From Paraniabella defluvii (GTDB taxonomy: Bacteria > Bacteroidota > Bacteroidia > Chitinophagales > Chitinophagaceae), in assembly GCA_019316985.1 (NCBI GenBank), contig CP079215.1, positions 2,046,001 to 2,110,000 of the forward strand: DNA of 64,000 nt, given 5' to 3'. The translations under genes were made by a program, and so were the position numbers. The notes beneath the pieces are model-generated. The model saw only the letters and a program-made list of their open reading frames with translations, had not been told where the DNA came from and ran no database searches. Shown in pieces: positions 31,874 through 43,179 of this stretch (the first letter of the stretch is position 1; the number at the start of each line of letters is the position of its first letter).

Positions 31874-32952
31874 ATGACGAATTTTTACGCCAAAGACAAA
31901 AAATCGGCGATAGATGCGAAGCATCATGCACAGGTGATTGCACATGGCCCGATAGTATTTCAGGTAGCCCGGTTATTAAGAGATAAGGGAATACTAAAAG
32001 TGATAGAAGAGAACAGAGCAGGCATCACACTTTCGGGTATTGTGGAAAAGACAAAGATTGCTGAATACGGCGTTAGAGTGCTATTGGAGGCAGGCTTGGG
32101 AATGGAAATGGTGACTGTGGATGAAGGCGGCAGATATTATTTAGCCAAAACCGGCTATTTTATTTTGCATGATCCGCTTACGAATGTGAATATGAATTTC
32201 GTGCAGGACATTTGCTATAAGGGTTTGTTTCATCTGGAAGAAGCAATTGATACCGGCAAACCGGCCGGGCTGAAAGAGCTGGGCAACTGGAGTACGGTAT
32301 ATGAGGGACTTTCTCAATTACAGCCGCAGCAGCAAAAAAGCTGGTTCGAGTACGATCACTTTTTTTCTGACATTGCTTTTCCTTTGGTGCTAAAACATAT
32401 CTACAAGCCGGAGAACCATATAAAAAAGTTGCTGGAAATTGGCGGAAATACGGGAAAATGGGCGCTGGCATCCACTAAATTCGATCCGGATGTACGTATT
32501 ACTATAGTAGATCTCCCGGGGCAGGCAGCCATGGCCAAAAAAATATTGAAGACCTGGGCCTGGCAGATCGCGTAGACTTCTATCCCGCCAACGTATTAGA
32601 TGAATCGGTACAATTTCCTCCCGGTTATGACGCGGTTTGGATGAGCCAGTTCCTGGACTGTTTTTCGGAGGATGAAATTGTTTCAATAATGAAGCGTTGC
32701 GGGCGGGCTTTAAATGAAGAGGAGCCATCTACATTTTAGAGCGCGTTTTGGGATAATCAACGTTTTGAAACGGCCGCTTTTTGTATTCAGCAGTTATCCA
32801 TCTACTTTACAGCCATAGCCAACGGCAACAGCCAGATGTATGATAGCCGTGTGTTTAAAAAAGCCATCGACAGAGCAGGGTTTGATATTGTGGAAGAAAC
32901 AAGCGGTATCGGGCTAAGCCATACCCTGTTAAAATGTAAGAAGCGCAAATAA
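31874..32952 (+). CDS. SAM-dependent O-methyltransferase-like protein
   Basis: Helical N-terminal domain (AHGPIVFQVARLLRDKGILK, winged-helix-like) then a Rossmann methyltransferase domain with motif I LLEIGGNTGKWALA and an acidic motif II (ITIVDLPGQ), later SQFLDCFSEDEIVSIMKR. This is the layout of plant-type and antibiotic-type O-methyltransferases that dimerise through the N-terminus. Frame breaks near 32545 and 32720; about 358 residues. In flexirubin sets a methyltransferase may modify the aryl head group. Confidence 0.85.
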
Positions 32953-33060
32953 TTGATCTGGTGCCTGTAGCAACAGGGGTTCAATACGTAACACAACAGA
33001 TCTGTCTGTACAGAACATAAAATATCGAACTTTAAAATTTTATAAACTCAAACGCATTTT

Positions 33061-34329
33061 ATGCAACCCGAAAAAGTAGACGTTCTTGTCATTGGTGCCG
33101 GTCCGGCCGGTACAGTAGCTGCATCCATTGTAAACCAGGCTGGCTATAAGGTTAAAATTGTGGAGAAGCAAGAGTTTCCGCGATTTGTTATCGGAGAAAG
33201 CCTGCTGCCGCGCTGTATGGAGGCATTGGAAGAGGCAAAATTTTTAGATGCAGTGAAGGCAAGGGGCTACCAGCAAAAAAACGGTGCTAAGTTTGAAAAA
33301 AAGGCAAGATCTGTAACTACTTTTTTAATGACCAGTTTACGGACGGCTGGGGATGGACCTGGCAGGTGCCACGTGCCGACTTCGACCATACGCTGGCAAA
33401 AACCGTGGAAAGCCAGGGTGTTCCGGTAGAATATCAAACCGGTGTTACCGGCATTCATTTTAATCCCGACGGCACTTCCACCACCACTGTGGAAGACAAA
33501 GACGGTAATAAAAGAGAAATATTTGCACGTTTTATTATCGACGGAAGCGGGTACGGACGTGTAATACCTAAGCTGTTTGGAATGGAGCGCCCGTCTAACC
33601 TGCCTCCGCGTAAAGCAGTATTTACGCACCTGGTTGATACCAAACGGTCTATGGATGATGAGCCGGATCGCATTACCATTATTGTACATGATAAAGCAGT
33701 ATGGATATGGGTTATTCCTTTTTCTACAGGGATCACTTCTGTAGGATTTGTGGCTGATCCCGGTTTTTTTGAGCAGTTCACCGGAACGCAGGAAGAGATC
33801 ATGCGCGCGCTGATTGCGTCGCAGCCATATATAGCAGAGCGAATGAAAGAGGCCGAATATGTATTTGAGCCCAGGGTATTACAGTCTTGGTCGTCAACAA
33901 CCGACAAATTTTATGGAGACGGGTTTGTATTGACGGGTAATGTAACCGAATTTTTAGATCCTGTATTTTCTTCAGGCGTTACGCTGGCTACGGTATCCAG
34001 CCAGATAGCAGGTAAGCTGGTAGTGAAAAAACTACGGGGAGAAGCCGTGGATTGGAATAAGGAGTATATGGATATCATGATGCAGGGAGTGAACACTTTC
34101 CGCAGTTATGTAATGGCCTGGTATGAGGGCACTTTGGATACCGTCTTTTTGCCGACGACCAGGACCCGAGATCAAACGTAAAATATGTTCGGTATTGGCA
34201 GGTTATGTTTGGGATTTAGAGAATGATTATGTTAAAAATCATGACACTGCATTGAGGAAGCTCGCTAAAACCATCCATTTAAGGGACAGTATCACTTACA
34301 TTAATAACGGGTTTAAAGATCCTGAGTAG
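33061..34329 (+). CDS. Flavin-dependent halogenase-like monooxygenase
   Basis: FAD-binding GAGPAGT near the start, then EKQEFPRFVIGESLLPRCME and QQKNGAKF. The signature WxWxIP of flavin halogenases is present as WIWVIP (33702-33719), with TGNVTEFLDPVFSSGVTLA later in the family manner. About 420 residues; breaks near 33325 and 34150. In a pigment set it is a candidate for chlorinating (or hydroxylating) the aryl ring, consistent with known chlorinated flexirubins. Whether it is a true halogenase cannot be told by motif alone. Confidence 0.82.
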
Positions 34330-34337
34330 TCTATAAC

Positions 34338-34949
34338 TTGGAACAACAGGATATATATATATCGGGCAGCGTTTGTATTAGCAGGAAAGAGGTTAGATCC
34401 GGCGATGCAATTGTATTGGAGCCGGGGCACGACGGGAACTTTTTTTCAGACATTTATGAAAAGCTGGATATCAATTATCCAAAGTTTTTTAAAATGGATG
34501 CGCTTTGCAAGCTGGGTATTGCCGCCGCACATGTTTTATTGGATGGGTTTGATAAAAGCATGTACCAGCCAGGCGAAATTGGTATTGTTTTATCGAACCG
34601 TAGCGGCAGTATAGAAGCAGATATTAATTACTACGAGTCGTCGAAAACCTTCCCAAGTCCGTCATTGTTTGTTTATACTTTACCCAATATTGTTATTGGA
34701 GAAATAAGTATAAGATATGGATTCAAGGGCGAGAATGCCTTCTTTATCAGTGAAGAATTCGACCCGGAGTGGACCGTATTTTATGTGAATAACCTGATGC
34801 AGCACCAGGGAATTAAAGCCTGTATATGCGGGTGGGTAGATGTTGAAGACGGAGCGCTGGATGCCCGGTTCTTTTTAGTGGAGAAAGGAAAAGAGAATGG
34901 CATTAACTTTACCGCCGATAGTTTAAAGCAGGGATGCGCAGCCGGGTAA
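34338..34949 (+). CDS. Short ketosynthase-like protein without catalytic residues
   Basis: 203 residues, intact, TTG start. Resembles the N-terminal half of a ketosynthase (KMDALCKLGIAAAHVLLDGF, GEIGIVLSNRSGSIEADINY, PSLFVYTLPNIVIGEISIRY), but the catalytic Cys site is replaced (NAFFISEEFDPEWTVFYVNN) and the second half is missing. Such short proteins sit beside ACP and KS in Bacteroidota flexirubin sets. It is 9 bases after the halogenase-like gene and before ACP; a partner or chain-length role is inference. Confidence 0.75.
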   Translation: MEQQDIYISGSVCISRKEVRSGDAIVLEPGHDGNFFSDIYEKLDINYPKFFKMDALCKLGIAAAHVLLDGFDKSMYQPGEIGIVLSNRSGSIEADINYYESSKTFPSPSLFVYTLPNIVIGEISIRYGFKGENAFFISEEFDPEWTVFYVNNLMQHQGIKACICGWVDVEDGALDARFFLVEKGKENGINFTADSLKQGCAAG

Positions 34950-35026
34950 AACAACAGGTGCATGAGTGAAACCTTGTATCAGAAAGAAAATGGCTGTGAA
35001 CAGTAAAACTTACTAAAGAATTTTTG

Positions 35027-35299
35027 ATGGATAAGAAAGAGTTAATATATCAGTTAAAGCAACAAATCATAAAGCAATTAAATCTTGCCGGAAAAACACC
35101 GGAAGATATCCGGGACGACGATCCGCTTTTTGTAGAAGGGTTGGGTCTTGATTCGATAGATGCCCTGGAGCTGATTGTATTGCTGCAGCAGGAATACAAT
35201 ATCAAGCTAAAAAGTGCGGAAGAAGGACAAACCATTTTTCGTTCGGTAGCCACTATGGCCGATTATATTTTAGAACAACAAGCCGGCGCTGCTAACTAA
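35027..35299 (+). CDS. Acyl carrier protein
   Basis: About 90 residues, intact. The phosphopantetheine site is GLDSIDALEL, with the Ser in the DSxxALE context. Acidic helices as usual. The stop overlaps the KS start (TAATG at 35297-35301). It carries the growing polyene chain for the nearby ketosynthases. Confidence 0.92.
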   Translation: MDKKELIYQLKQQIIKQLNLAGKTPEDIRDDDPLFVEGLGLDSIDALELIVLLQQEYNIKLKSAEEGQTIFRSVATMADYILEQQAGAAN

Positions 35300-36489
35300 T
35301 GTCATCGCGCGTTTATATATCTGGTGTTGGCGTAATATCCGCCATTGGGAACAATGTTGCAGAAAACATTGAGGCGCTGGTTTCCGGTAAAGCAGGGATG
35401 CAGGGCATGCAGCGGCTGCAATCTGCTCACAGGGATAGCTTGCCCGTAGCCGAAGTGAAATTGAGTAACGGGGAGCTTGCAGCCCTTACGGGTTTGCCCG
35501 TACACACCAGCCGGACCGCTCTTTTAAGCACGGCCGCAGCCCGCGAGGCATTAACGGCTTCCGGTATAAATATAAACAACTGGCGTACCGGTTTTATTTC
35601 GGCCAACTCCGTGGGAGGCATGGATAAAACAGAAGATTTTTTTGAGTATTTTTTAAAAGATAGCGGTAGCGGGCATTTGCGCGAAGTGGTTAATCACGAA
35701 TGTGGCGCCGTAACTGAAGTTGCAGCAGATGCTTTAGGAATAAAAGACTTTGTTACTACCGTTAGCACGGCCTGCTCTTCCTCTGCCAACAGTATTTTTT
35801 TGGGTGCCCGGTTGATACGCCAGAACAAACTGGACGTGGTGATAGCCGGGGCACGGATGCCTTGGCCCGTTTTACGCTGAATGGATTTAATACGCTGATG
35901 ATACTGGACAGTGAATATTGCCAGCCCTTCGACGACAACCGCAGGGGATTAAATCTGGGAGAGGGCGCCGGCTACGTTGTACTGGTCTCTGAAACGGTAG
36001 CGCAAACGCTGCAAAAAAACCGGCTGTAGCCATTACCGGATGGGCTAATGCCAACGATGCCCATCATCAAACGGCTTCTTCGCCCGACGGGAAGGGTAAT
36101 TGGCTGGCCATGAGCCAGGCATTGGCCAAAGCAGGATTAAAGCCTGGCGACATTAGTTATATAAACCTGCATGGTACAGGAACCAACAACAATGATATAG
36201 CGGAAGGTACCGCTATTAAAACATTGTTTGAAGGCGCATATCCCGATATGAGCTCCACCAAATCGTTTACCGGCCATACCCTGGGCGCAAGCGGCGGAAT
36301 TGAGGCCGTTTATCAACTATTGCTATTGAAAAAGGCATCGTGTTTCCCAATCTGCGCTTGCAAACCCCTATGAAAGAGCTTCCTTTTGCACCGGTAACAA
36401 ACCTGCTGTATAAAGACATCCAACATGTAATGTCTAACTCTTTCGGCTTTGGCGGAAACTGTTCTTCTTTAGTGTTCAGCAAGGTTTAA
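35299..36489 (+). CDS. Beta-ketoacyl-ACP synthase II-like (KS 2)
   Basis: FabF-like: YISGVGVISAIGNNVAENIE start, Cys in TVSTACSSSANSIFLGARL, His in NLHGTGTNNNDIAEG, His in FTGHTLGASGGIEAVYQLLL, and end MSNSFGFGGNCSSLVFSKV. All three catalytic residues are seen. Frame breaks near 35860, 36025 and 36335; about 397 residues. It is translationally coupled to ACP and ends the operon-like run. Confidence 0.92.
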
Positions 36490-36705
36490 TTTATGGGTAC
36501 AAACAGCCCGCGTTTTACCATATGCACGGATCCGTGTTTTTATGATAACTTAAAATATGCGTATATCGATAGCCGTTTTCTCAGATTATAACACGGAACG
36601 CATGGAAAAGAATAAACATTAGTCCATATACCTGCCCGAGGAAAACCGGGGGTAAAAATATTTCCTGTGAAATATTTGGCTGGGAAATAGAAAAATCGTT
36701 TTTTC

Positions 36706-36721
36706 GCTTAAACGAATAAGC
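36706..36721. promoter_or_regulatory. Probable LacI-type operator 1
   Basis: GCTTAAACGAATAAGC, an imperfect 16-bp palindrome centred on CG, closely related to sites at 40640 and 46735. Upstream of an orphan-domain gene and the first GH172 gene. Confidence 0.65.
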
Positions 36722-36758
36722 AGCCATTTTTCCGACTTGTAAATTTTTGAGTAGCTAA

Positions 36759-37339
36759 GTGCGCCAAATACGTATCAGTAGCGCTTGCCCGGAGTTTAAC
36801 GAACCGTACCTGTATTTGGATGGATGGAACGGCCTTACCAGCCCTGCCGCTAACACAACCATTGCCTACTTAAGAAATAAAGACGGAGCGCTAACCCCGG
36901 TAGGGCTTACCATAACGGAAGGATTTAATAATATGAACCCGGATGGAGAGAAAACAACAACAACCATACTGAATATGCCCAGTTCTGTTTCCGGATCTTC
37001 TTATTATGGAAATACCAAGGCGGCGTTCGGTAGTGTGCTGGTAAAACAAAGTGTTATTCGGCTGTCAGGCCTCAACCGCGATCATTATTACGGAATATGC
37101 TTTTTTTTGGATCAAGGGGCGGTACGTCTGAGGGACGGCAAACAAAGTACATTGCCAAAGGCCAAAATACAGTAACGGTGAACCTGATGACAGGGTCCAA
37201 TAAAACAAATGTTGCCTGTGCCGAAAACATTGCACCAGACCCGGAAGGAAATATATACATAACGATAACAGCAGGCGATTTGAATAATAATGCCACGGGG
37301 TTTTATTATTTAAATGCCCTGAGAATACAACAGCAATAA
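36759..37339 (+). pseudogene. Orphan C-terminal beta domain, probably truncated
   Basis: The whole frame encodes only a beta-rich domain common at the C-terminus of Bacteroidota esterases and glycosidases: YLYLDGWNGLTSP, TPVGLTITEGFNNMNPDG, LNMPSSVSGSSYYGNTKAAF, VIRLSGLNRDHYYGICFFGS, AGDLNNNATGFYYLNALRIQ. There is no signal peptide or catalytic domain before it, and the 270 bases upstream hold only the operator. One break near 37110. I call it a remnant of a longer secreted enzyme or an orphan domain gene. Confidence 0.6.
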
Positions 37340-37482
37340 TGACTAAAAAGAGGGGTATCTTTTGGGCAATTAATCGGATATGAAAATCTTTATAACACGC
37401 ACCTGTTTCTCTTTGCAAAAGAGATTGATGCTATAGGTCAGAAAATGTAACAAATTTGAATAAAAATATGATGTTGTTAGCA

Positions 37483-39380
37483 ATGATAAAAAGAGTGTCC
37501 TTATTGCAGCCGTTTTGATTGCCGGAATACCGTGCGCGGCGCAGACTATAGTCAATTTTCAAACAGAGCTAAGGCGCTTGTCCGATATTAGCCTCTTGCC
37601 CCGGTACGTGGAAGGCACAGTAGTTAAACAGGTTTCCTCTTATGATCGTACCGGAGGTAACGACGATGGTTTCAGTGGAAAATACTCGTTTATCAGAAAG
37701 GAAAAAGAAGGGCTTGTTATATTTGATGCACAGGGAAGCGGCGTTATTGAGCGGATATGGACACCCACACCAACCAATGATACGTTGGATTTTTACTTCG
37801 ATGGTAGCAGCAGGCCCGGTTTAAGTATAAAGTTCAATGATCTTTTTTCCGGAAAAGTGGAGCCATTCTTAAAGCCTTTGGTAGATGCTTATATGGTAGG
37901 AGGATATTACAGTTACGTTCCCATTCCCTATGCCAAAGGCTGTAAAATAGTTTTCCGGGGCGAAAAGATTATGTTTCACCAGGTACAGTACCGTGAGTAT
38001 GACAAAACCTATAAAATAGAGACATTCAACCCTGCTGCGTCGGCAGCTCACAAAAGCCTTTTACATAAGGTGGTTAACCTGTGGAGCAATAAAAACCGGG
38101 CGATTGATAATTTTAAGCACCCAGGAATTAAAACAATAGAAAATCAAATTGAATTGCTCCCGGGCGCATCAGCAACGATTGCACGCCTATCCTCCGGTGG
38201 CAGAATCACGGGCATAGAGCTCGATCCTTCAGAAGTTTTTAACGGTTTATACAAACAGGCCGACATAAAAATAACCTGGGATAATGAACCCACGCCGGCT
38301 GTGCATATTCCTGTCGCCGACTTTTTCGGGTATGCTTTCGGAGAGCGTGCCATGGAGAGCTTATTAATAGGAGCAACCAATGGTAAACTGTACTGCTATT
38401 TCCCGATGCCCTTTGACAAAAATGCAACCATATCACTGGAATACAGGAAGTCTGATGAGATACGGCAGAAGCCCTTGCGCCTGAGAACCCTTGTTCATTA
38501 TACCGCTCAGAAGAAAGCGGCTAATGAAGGCCGGTTTTATGCAAAATGGTACCACGATGAGCCGGTTAACGGGCAATCGTATGTTTTCCTGGAAGGGCAG
38601 GGCAGGGGCCATTACGTAGGAACCATCCTGCAGGCACAGGGAAGAGATTATAATAATTTTACTGAATTCTTTGAAGGAGATGATCAAACCTACATCGATG
38701 GTGAACTGAGGCTTCACGGAACGGGAAGCGAAGATTATTTCAACGGCGGCTGGTACGCGCAGCCGGGAGGCTGGACGGAAAGGGCTGGCGCGGCACTGAG
38801 CGGCTGCACCAGCTACTCTATTCCTTTGAGCCGAACCGGCGGGTACCGGTTTTTTCTCTGCGATAAAATGCCGTTCACGAAGGAAATCAGGCATACCATT
38901 GAACATGGCCCTGTCAATAATCGCCCGGTAAGCTATTCTTCGGTGGCGATGTACTACGCAGATAAAGCCATAGCGGTTAGCGAAGCGCCGTCCAACAGGT
39001 TAGCAAAAGTATTTGTTCCGGATACGGTTACTTTTTACACTAACTTTTTAAGGCATATTACCTATAACGGAGGTATTGATTTTAAAGACGGCCATGCTAC
39101 TGTGAAAGATGCCGACAACAGCAGCGTAGCCATTAATGTTAACGAAGTTCCGGATGGCAGGTATGCAATGTACCTGAATAAGCTGGATGCTGCCACCAAC
39201 AGGATAGCGGTTCGTATTTCGGATGTAACAAAAATATATGACTGGCGCACGGTTGATTTGCAGCAGGGCAGAAAAGACGCAGAAATTTATCTCGGAGATG
39301 TGGAGATTGCACACAATACGGTACCGGTAGTGCCGGTAAATATTATGTTCCGGTCAGACGCTCCCCGGGCTTACTTTTAA
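37483..39380 (+). CDS. GH172 (DUF2961) family glycosidase, long form
   Basis: Signal peptide from MIKRVSLLIAAVLIAGIPCA-type start (one base added near 37502). The DUF2961 domain shows as DAQGSGVIERIWTPTPTNDT, VPIPYAKGCKIVFRG, GRGHYVGTILQAQG and the GTGSEDYFNGGWYAQPGG motif (38729-ish), then C-terminal beta domains. About 632 residues. GH172 enzymes act on alpha-linked D-fructofuranose or D-arabinofuranose residues. Located in a LacI-controlled region next to a shorter GH172. Periplasmic or secreted. Confidence 0.88.
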
Positions 39381-39522
39381 CCGCATTATACTGCGAAAAA
39401 AATAAACGGGCGATGCTTAAAGCCGGAAGTATGCAGGGTAAAGCTTTTCAAGATATATGCATTGGAAGCGTATGCCCGGGCAGGGGGTTGCGGCCTGAAT
39501 GCGATGGCAGGTTATTAACCCG

Positions 39523-39530
39523 TATTTTTG
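39523..39530 (+). promoter_or_regulatory. Probable -7 box for the LacI gene
   Basis: TATTTTTG fits TAnnTTTG, about 50 bases before the regulator start. Confidence 0.5.
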
Positions 39531-39580
39531 ACACAGTAATCGGGGTTTAGGGATAATAGCAGCGAAACAGGAAAAAATAT

Positions 39581-40593
39581 ATGACTAAAAGAGTTTCAAT
39601 AAAAGATATTGCTGAAAAAGTAGGTGTTTCAACAGCACTGGTTTCTTATGTATTGAACGGTAAAGAGCGGGAAGCAAGAGTTGGGGAGGAAATAGCCGGT
39701 AAAGTACGAAAGGTTGCTGCTGAAATGAATTACCAGCCCAATTTGATTGCAAGGGGTTAAAGTTTGGGCGAACCAACACCATCGGGCTGATTGTGGCAGA
39801 TATATCGAACCCTTTTTGCTACGCTGGCCCGTAGCATAGAACTGGAAGCGCAGAAGAACGGCTATACCGTGCTTTTCGGAAGCAGCGATGAGCAGCTGGA
39901 CAAATCTCAAAACCTGATCAATACTTTTTTAAACCGGCAGGTAGACGGCCTGATTATTACACCTGTAGCGGGTTCGCAATCGCAGATTGAGGAATTGAAA
40001 GCTAAAGGGGTAAAGTTTGTGCTGATGGACCGGGGTTTAAAGACGTGGAAACCAATGTGGTGGTTACAGATAATCATGAAGCCATGTATAGCGCCGTAAA
40101 GCTTTTAACGCAAAAGGGCTATCGCAAAATTGGAATGATCGCTTACGATACGCCGCTGACGCATATGCAGGACAGGATACAGGGCTATAAAGACGCGCTG
40201 AAAGAGGCCGGCATAAGGTTCAGATCCGGATGGTTGAAAAAAGTGCCCTATCTTAACTATAAAGAGCATGTAGCAGAAGCTATTGCGCAAATGCTTAAAA
40301 ACGGGGAAGAAGTGGAGGCGCTTGTGTTTGCCACCAACAGCATTTCTGTGCAGGCATTAAAAATTATTCATGCCAGGGGCATTAAAGTGCCTGACGACCT
40401 GAGAATTATTAGTTTTGATGAGAGCGATGCTTTTGAGTTCTTCTATGCTACCATCACCTATATCAAGCAAAACCTGAATGAGATCAGCGAGAAGGCGGTT
40501 CAGGTGCTGATCAAAAATATAAATGCGGCTGTTCCTAAAACCGCCAGGGTAATAGTACCTTCCTCTATTGTTTTAGGCGAAAGCAGTAAATAA
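39581..40593 (+). CDS. LacI-family transcriptional regulator
   Basis: N-terminal helix-turn-helix MTKRVSIKDIAEKVGVSTAL, then VSYVLNGKE and the hinge NYQPNLIARGLKFGRT; periplasmic-binding-protein fold with TIGLIVADISNPF, RQVDGLIITPVAGSQSQIEE, KFVLMDRGL, VPDDLRIISFDESDAFEF and end IVLGESSK. Frame breaks near 39757, 39812 and 40035; about 340 residues. It lies inside the sugar-use locus between two GH172 genes, and three similar palindromes nearby are its likely operators. Effector probably the sugar handled by the locus. Confidence 0.92.
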
Positions 40594-40632
40594 AAAACTG
40601 TAACAAAAATTGGTGAATTAATATTAATCATG

Positions 40633-40655
40633 TACGTTTGCTTAAACGTATAAGC
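40633..40655. promoter_or_regulatory. Promoter box overlapping LacI-type operator 2
   Basis: The -7 box TACGTTTG (40633-40640) touches the palindrome GCTTAAACGTATAAGC (40640-40655). The operator would cover the transcription start, so a bound repressor would block the short-form GH172 gene and those after it. Confidence 0.72.
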
Positions 40656-40687
40656 AAGCTAAAAATCCCTTTTCAAAAACAAGCCAT

Positions 40688-41840
40688 ATGAAGAAGATTT
40701 TATTGGTATTAGCGATTGTGATTACTGCAGGCGCCGTAAGTGCGCAGCAGGGAAAATTTAACGGCCTGGATATGACCCTGGGTAACCTTTCCCGGTTATC
40801 CGATGCCAAACCCGTTCTATAAGTCCGGAAAACTTTACCGGTGAAAAGGCAAAGGCGCCCTGGCCGACCCGGTTAAAGATAAAGGCAAACGCAATGTGGC
40901 CAATGCCGCCAACGAAGCAAGAGACCTCGGTAAAGGATGGAAAGTAAATCCTTTTGTTATTATTGAGCCGGGTGAAACTTTTACCATGGCCGATATTACA
41001 GGGCCGGGAGCCGTGCAGCACATCTGGATGACCCCTACCGGTAATTTTAACCTGTCAATTTTCAGGGTTTATTACGACGGGGAGTCCGAAGCCTCCATAG
41101 AAAGTCCTGTAGGTCCGTTTTTCGGTATTGCGTGGAATGAGTTTTCACCCCTCAATTCGCTGGCTATGACAGTGAACCCCGGCAGCGCTTTTAACAGCTA
41201 TTGGAAAATGCCCTTCCGTAAAAACATAAAGATCACTATGCAAAACACCGATAGCCAGCCTATGCGCCTTTATTACCAGGTAGACTATACGCTTACCGAT
41301 GTGGGCGAAGATGAAGCCTATTTTCACGCACAATACAGGCGTAGCAAACCTAATTTAACCTCGTTGCATACTATACTCGATGGGGTAAGAGGCAAAGGGC
41401 ATTATGTAGGCACCTATATGGGTGTAGGCGTAACCAACAACGGCTGGTGGGGAGAAGGCGAGATTAAGTTTTTCATGGACGGCGACAAAGAAAATGCAAC
41501 GATTGTAGGTACCGGTACCGAAGATTATTTCTGTGGCTCCTATAACTTTGAGAACAAGCGTACCCGCCAATACCAGGAGTATTCCACCGCTTACGCAGGT
41601 TTGCACCAGGTATTAAAACCCGATGGACTATATGGTTCGCAAATGCGTTTTGGCATGTATCGCTGGCATATTATGGACCCCATCAGGTTTGATAAAGACC
41701 TTAAAGTGACCATACAGGACCTGGGCTGGAAGTCGGGCGGACGATACCTGCCACAGCATTCAGATATTATTACAGTGGCTTACTGGTATCAGACTGAACC
41801 CCATCAGAAGTTCCCAAACTTCCTGATGCCGGTGTATTGA
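40688..41840 (+). CDS. GH172 (DUF2961) family glycosidase, short form
   Basis: Signal peptide MKKILLVLAIVITAGAVSAQ. The classic DUF2961 core: NGLDMTLGNLSRLSDAK, FTMADITGPGAVQHIWMTP, FRVYYDGESEASIESPVGPF, GKGHYVGTYMGVGVTNNGWW, GEGEIKFFMDGDKENATIVG and GTGTEDYFCGSYNFE. About 384 residues, the size of characterised GH172 enzymes. One or two breaks near 40820-40850. Substrate either D-fructofuranose or D-arabinofuranose linkages; see the hunt section. Confidence 0.9.
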
Positions 41841-41861
41841 AGTGAACTAAAAACCCCGCTT

Positions 41862-41885
41862 GTTTAAGTAACTACTATCTTAAAC
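41862..41885. promoter_or_regulatory. Inverted repeat GTTTAAG-N10-CTTAAAC
   Basis: 7-bp arms with ten bases between, in the gap before the DUF6786 gene. It shares the TTTAAG core with the operators but has a different spacing. It could be a weak regulator site or a small hairpin. Confidence 0.35.
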
Positions 41886-41909
41886 ACATATGAAATAAAA
41901 TATAAAATA

Positions 41910-43179
41910 ATGATACAACGTGCCTTCCTCTTCCTGTTAGCCGGAACCTGCTTATTTTCCTGCAACAGCGAATCAAAACCGGATGATTCTTCAAAAGACA
42001 GCACTGCAGAAAACACTACAATGACGCAACATAATAAAGGCAGTTTTGGTTACGATGTTAATTTTCTGCAACAGAAAGACAGTTCCCTGATTGTTCTAAA
42101 AAGTGAAGACGGGCAAAGCCAGGTTCTTGTTTCGCCCAGGTACCAGGCCAAGGTTTTTACGTCATCCGCCAACGGGCTCAACGGCAAAAGCTTCGGATGG
42201 GTAAATTACAAAGCGTTTGACGGGCCTGTTGATGCGCATATGAATGCATATGGCGGCGAAGACCGTTTGTGGCTGGGGCCGGAAGGCGGGGTATTCTCAC
42301 TGTATTTAGCCAGGGGCCAAAATGGAATTCGCCAATTGGAAAACCCCTGCGCCGATAGATACAGAGGCATGGGCGCTTGAATCTTCGGATGCTGCTACGG
42401 TAGTATTGAGCAAGAACATGACGCTTACCAACTATGCCGGCACTGTTTTGGAGATACAGGCCTATCGCTCTGTATCGCTGATAGCTCCCCAGGACATCAA
42501 TGCCGACCTGGGCATTGAGTTACCACAGGATACAAAGTCGGTTGCATTCCGCACCAGTAACAGCCTTACCAATAAAGGACAAAATACCTGGGACGAAAAA
42601 ACGGGAGCGCCCTGCATGTGGAACCTGGATATGTTTACCCCTTCCGAAGCATGTACCATCGTGATCCCCTACAATAATACAGCAAACGGTAAAGTAGCCA
42701 CAACCGATTATTTCGGAGAGATCGCTAAAGACCGGATCAATTATAATAATGGCATTTTATATTTTAAAGCAGACGGAAAATCGCGCGGTAAATTAGGGAT
42801 TCCCCCTGCAAGGGTAAAAAATATAGCGGGCAGCTACGACGGGGTAGATAATATACTTACTATCGTAAAATACGATATCAATCCTTCTGGTAAATACTTA
42901 AATCAGGAATGGCGCACAGACAGAGCTCCCTTCAGCGGAGACGCCATGAATGCTTATAACGACGGACCTCTGGAAGACGGCACGCAGATGGGGCCTTTTT
43001 ATGAAATTGAAAGCGTGTCTCCCGCAGCTTTTTTAAAGCCGGGAGAAAAGCTAACGCACAACCACAATGTGTATCATTTCACCGGGAATAAAACGGCATT
43101 AAGCCAAATAGCCAAGAAAGTATTAGGAGTGTCGGTGGAAGAAATCGAAAAAGTATTTAAAAATAATTATGGCAGTTAA
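41910..43179 (+). CDS. DUF6786 family lipoprotein
   Basis: Lipobox region FLLAGTCLFSCNSESK, then a Ser/Asp-rich linker. Main domain: VLVSPRYQAKVFTSSANGLN, GKSFGWVNYKAF, AYGGEDRLWLGPEGG, FRTSNSLTNKG, WNLDMFTPSEACTIVIPYNN, GPFYEIESVSPAAFLKPGEK, LTHNHNVYHFTGNK. These are the signature pieces of DUF6786, a Bacteroidota family with an aldose-epimerase-like beta-sandwich; binding or epimerising a sugar is an inference from fold. One break near 42320. About 420 residues; overlaps FucI by 11 bases. Confidence 0.82.
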
